Shown one piece after another: positions 62,593-64,000 of a stretch of DNA of 64,000 bases; the stretch's first letter is position 1; each line of letters opens with the position of its first letter. The stretch is from Artocarpus heterophyllus (taxonomy: Eukaryota > Streptophyta > Magnoliopsida > Rosales > Moraceae). The notes under the pieces are model-generated. The model saw only the letters and a list, made by a program, of their open reading frames with translations. It was not told where the DNA came from and did not search any database. Location: assembly GCA_025403435.1 (NCBI GenBank), contig CM046345.1, forward strand, positions 8,932,235 through 8,996,234. The letters run 5' to 3'. A program made the position numbers and the translations under genes.

Positions 62593-63982
62593 ACATACTT
62601 ATGTTACTAAATTGAGGCTACAATACTTTATAACATGTTTACCAATGTAAATCATGCATTAAAAAATAAATCAAATGACATAAAAATTGCCTGTGGGCTA
62701 AATTTTTAACTCAAACAGATTCATATATCCTTATGATGACACTATCAAATTATATTCCCTTTTCTTAATTCCTGTGGGTAAATTAAGAAAGATAATTTGA
62801 TACATCATCCTAACTAATCATATTAAATACAATAAAAATTTCTGTGGGATAAAATTTATCATATTACATATGATTAATCACAATTTAATGTCTTTTTACC
62901 GTATGTGATTTAAACATCTAACATAATTTTTTACATAATTAAAGATGCTGTGGCTACTCTTTAATTATTCAAAAATTAAATACATATATCACAAGACATT
63001 TATTCTTAAATTTTTGCTCATAAAATAAATTGCATTTACCTTAAGCAATAAATAAATATGAACAAAGAACCATAATTTATGTACTAATTTTTATTATGTA
63101 TATATTAAAATTATACATTCAAAATATAATTTAGCACATTATTGCACAAAATTAAATGTACTAAATTATTTAACTTAATATTACATGCATAATTTTAAAT
63201 CACAAATTATACATAATGAACACTATATGCACATAAATTTACAAAATTATATCCACACAAATACTGTATAATATTCATAACAAACACCAAAAATTATGAA
63301 TATTCAAAATTATGAATTTTTCATAAATTATTCCATAATATGAAAAATTTCATAAAATATACCAAAATTGTGGATATTATGAAAATTTCATAAAAATTAT
63401 AAAAAACTGAAAATTTTATGAAATTTTCCCCAAAACCATCATTTTATTAAATCTGAATTTTTTTTTTATTTTTGGGTTTTTATTTTTTATTTTCCAAAAA
63501 CGGCGTCGTTTGAAGAGCCCCCCGGGGCGTAAACGACAGGTCGTTTACTGAAAGGGCAGCCTGTCAACAAACCAAACGACATGTCGTTTTGGTCATTAAT
63601 GTCCAAAACGACTTGTCGTTTTTTAACGTTGAAACGAGCCCCTCAACGCCTGAAACGACATGTCATTTTTTGCTGACCCAAGCCAAACGACATGTCATTT
63701 TTCTCGTCTTCAACCTTGAATCCGGGTCTTCTTCACCCGAACGACCCAATTTCAACCCGGTTTTGACCTGTTTCAGACCCGGCTGTAATTCTATCATTCG
63801 GACACCAATTTTGACGTTTCAAATTGCAGAATACATAGAAATCTAATGTCTAAATGATTTCTAATCTTAGTTTCAATTAAGAAACGCTAAAAACAAAACC
63901 CAAAAATCAAAATTTTTTCAACCCATGCGTTACTACACAGTGCATATTTTCCATGTTTCTCATGCAAGGCAGAGGTCGTTAC
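62593..63982 (-). other. 5' untranslated leader of the Copia element
   Basis: An AT-rich 1.4-kb non-coding leader between primer site and gag. Its 5' part holds the palindrome cluster at 63498-63700. TGTGGG/CCTGTGGG phrases repeat near 62689, 62772, 62851 and 62950. Open frames here are low in complexity and are not accepted. Confidence 0.6.
63498..63700. repeat. Cluster of AAACGACATGTCGTTT palindromes
   Basis: Six members in 205 bp: 63498-63511 (AAACGGCGTCGTTT), 63531-63546 (AAACGACAGGTCGTTT), 63574-63589 (perfect AAACGACATGTCGTTT), 63606-63621 (AAACGACTTGTCGTTT), and 63653-63668 and 63685-63700 (both AAACGACATGTCATTT). They lie just downstream of the presumed transcription start of the Copia element. 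Confidence 0.92.
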
Positions 63983-63984
63983 GT

Positions 63985-63995
63985 CTCTGATGCCA
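63985..63995 (-). other. Primer-binding site (initiator Met tRNA type)
   Basis: TGGCATCAGAG on the minus strand differs by one base from the canonical TGGTATCAGAG of Copia elements. Its position at the window edge places the 5' LTR immediately outside. Confidence 0.8.
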
Positions 63996-64000
63996 AATAT

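Larger units (their letters stand above)
57775..64000 (-). mobile_element. Copia LTR retrotransposon, near complete but inactive
   Basis: Oriented on the minus strand. The primer-binding site complementary to initiator Met tRNA (TGGCATCAGAG) is at 63985-63995, so the 5' LTR starts just past the window edge. A 1.4-kb leader (62593-63980) precedes gag-pol (58508-62592). A polypurine tract AAGTGGGAGAA ends next to the 3' LTR start TGTAACGG at 58201. The 3' LTR's far end is uncertain (TTTTACA near 57775 or TTTACA near 57848). Target duplication cannot be checked in this window. Confidence 0.82.

Overview
This is nuclear DNA of a flowering plant, almost certainly a eudicot. It is AT-rich and has GT-AG introns. 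Its genes include TIR-NBS-LRR immune receptors, an HY5-HOMOLOG bZIP relic, a plant-specific mitochondrial complex II subunit and a family-1 UDP-glycosyltransferase, with many Copia and Gypsy LTR retrotransposon remains. The general look resembles a woody rosid such as Citrus, but the species cannot be settled from the sequence alone.

Layout. Unit 1 (about 1-24.34 kb) and unit 2 (about 24.4-43.9 kb) are two copies of a tandem segmental duplication. Each carries, left to right, an HYH-like bZIP pseudogene (0.65-1.43 and 27.09-27.87 kb, minus), a five-exon TNL receptor gene (2.52-8.03 and 28.97-38.52 kb, minus), TNL upstream sequence, and the 3' end of an SDH7-like gene. The SDH7 end is a one-exon relic in unit 1 (23.70 kb) and belongs to the complete gene in unit 2 (42.88-45.61 kb). 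TNL1 reads through as a full 1189-residue receptor. TNL2 has frameshifts in the NB-ARC and first LRR exon, a doubled LRR exon and a 5.1-kb first intron full of retrotransposon debris. In unit 1 the first 43 codons of TNL1, its upstream region and the first exon of a DUF662 coiled-coil gene were duplicated again as a 3.3-kb tandem repeat (7.90-11.20 and 11.20-14.52 kb).

Right part. SDH7 (minus) and a DCC/DUF393 thiol-disulfide oxidoreductase gene (plus, 46.1-47.9 kb) sit head to head, about 515 bp apart, across a palindrome-rich intergenic region. After them come a decayed UGT74-type glycosyltransferase (48.36-50.18 kb, minus), two decayed Copia polymerase fragments (51.3-54.2 kb, plus), and an orphan second exon of another UGT74 gene (56.88-57.67 kb, minus). 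A nearly full-length but inactivated Copia element (57.8-64.0 kb, minus) separates that exon from its first exon. The right edge of the window falls at the primer-binding site of this Copia element, so its 5' LTR lies just outside.

Functions. Likely working genes are TNL1 (pathogen sensing and cell-death signalling), SDH7 (respiration) and, with reservations about its start codon and one splice site, the DCC gene. Most of the remainder is pseudogene or transposon sequence. The main interest lies in how duplication, sequence exchange and TE insertion have reshaped the TNL cluster.
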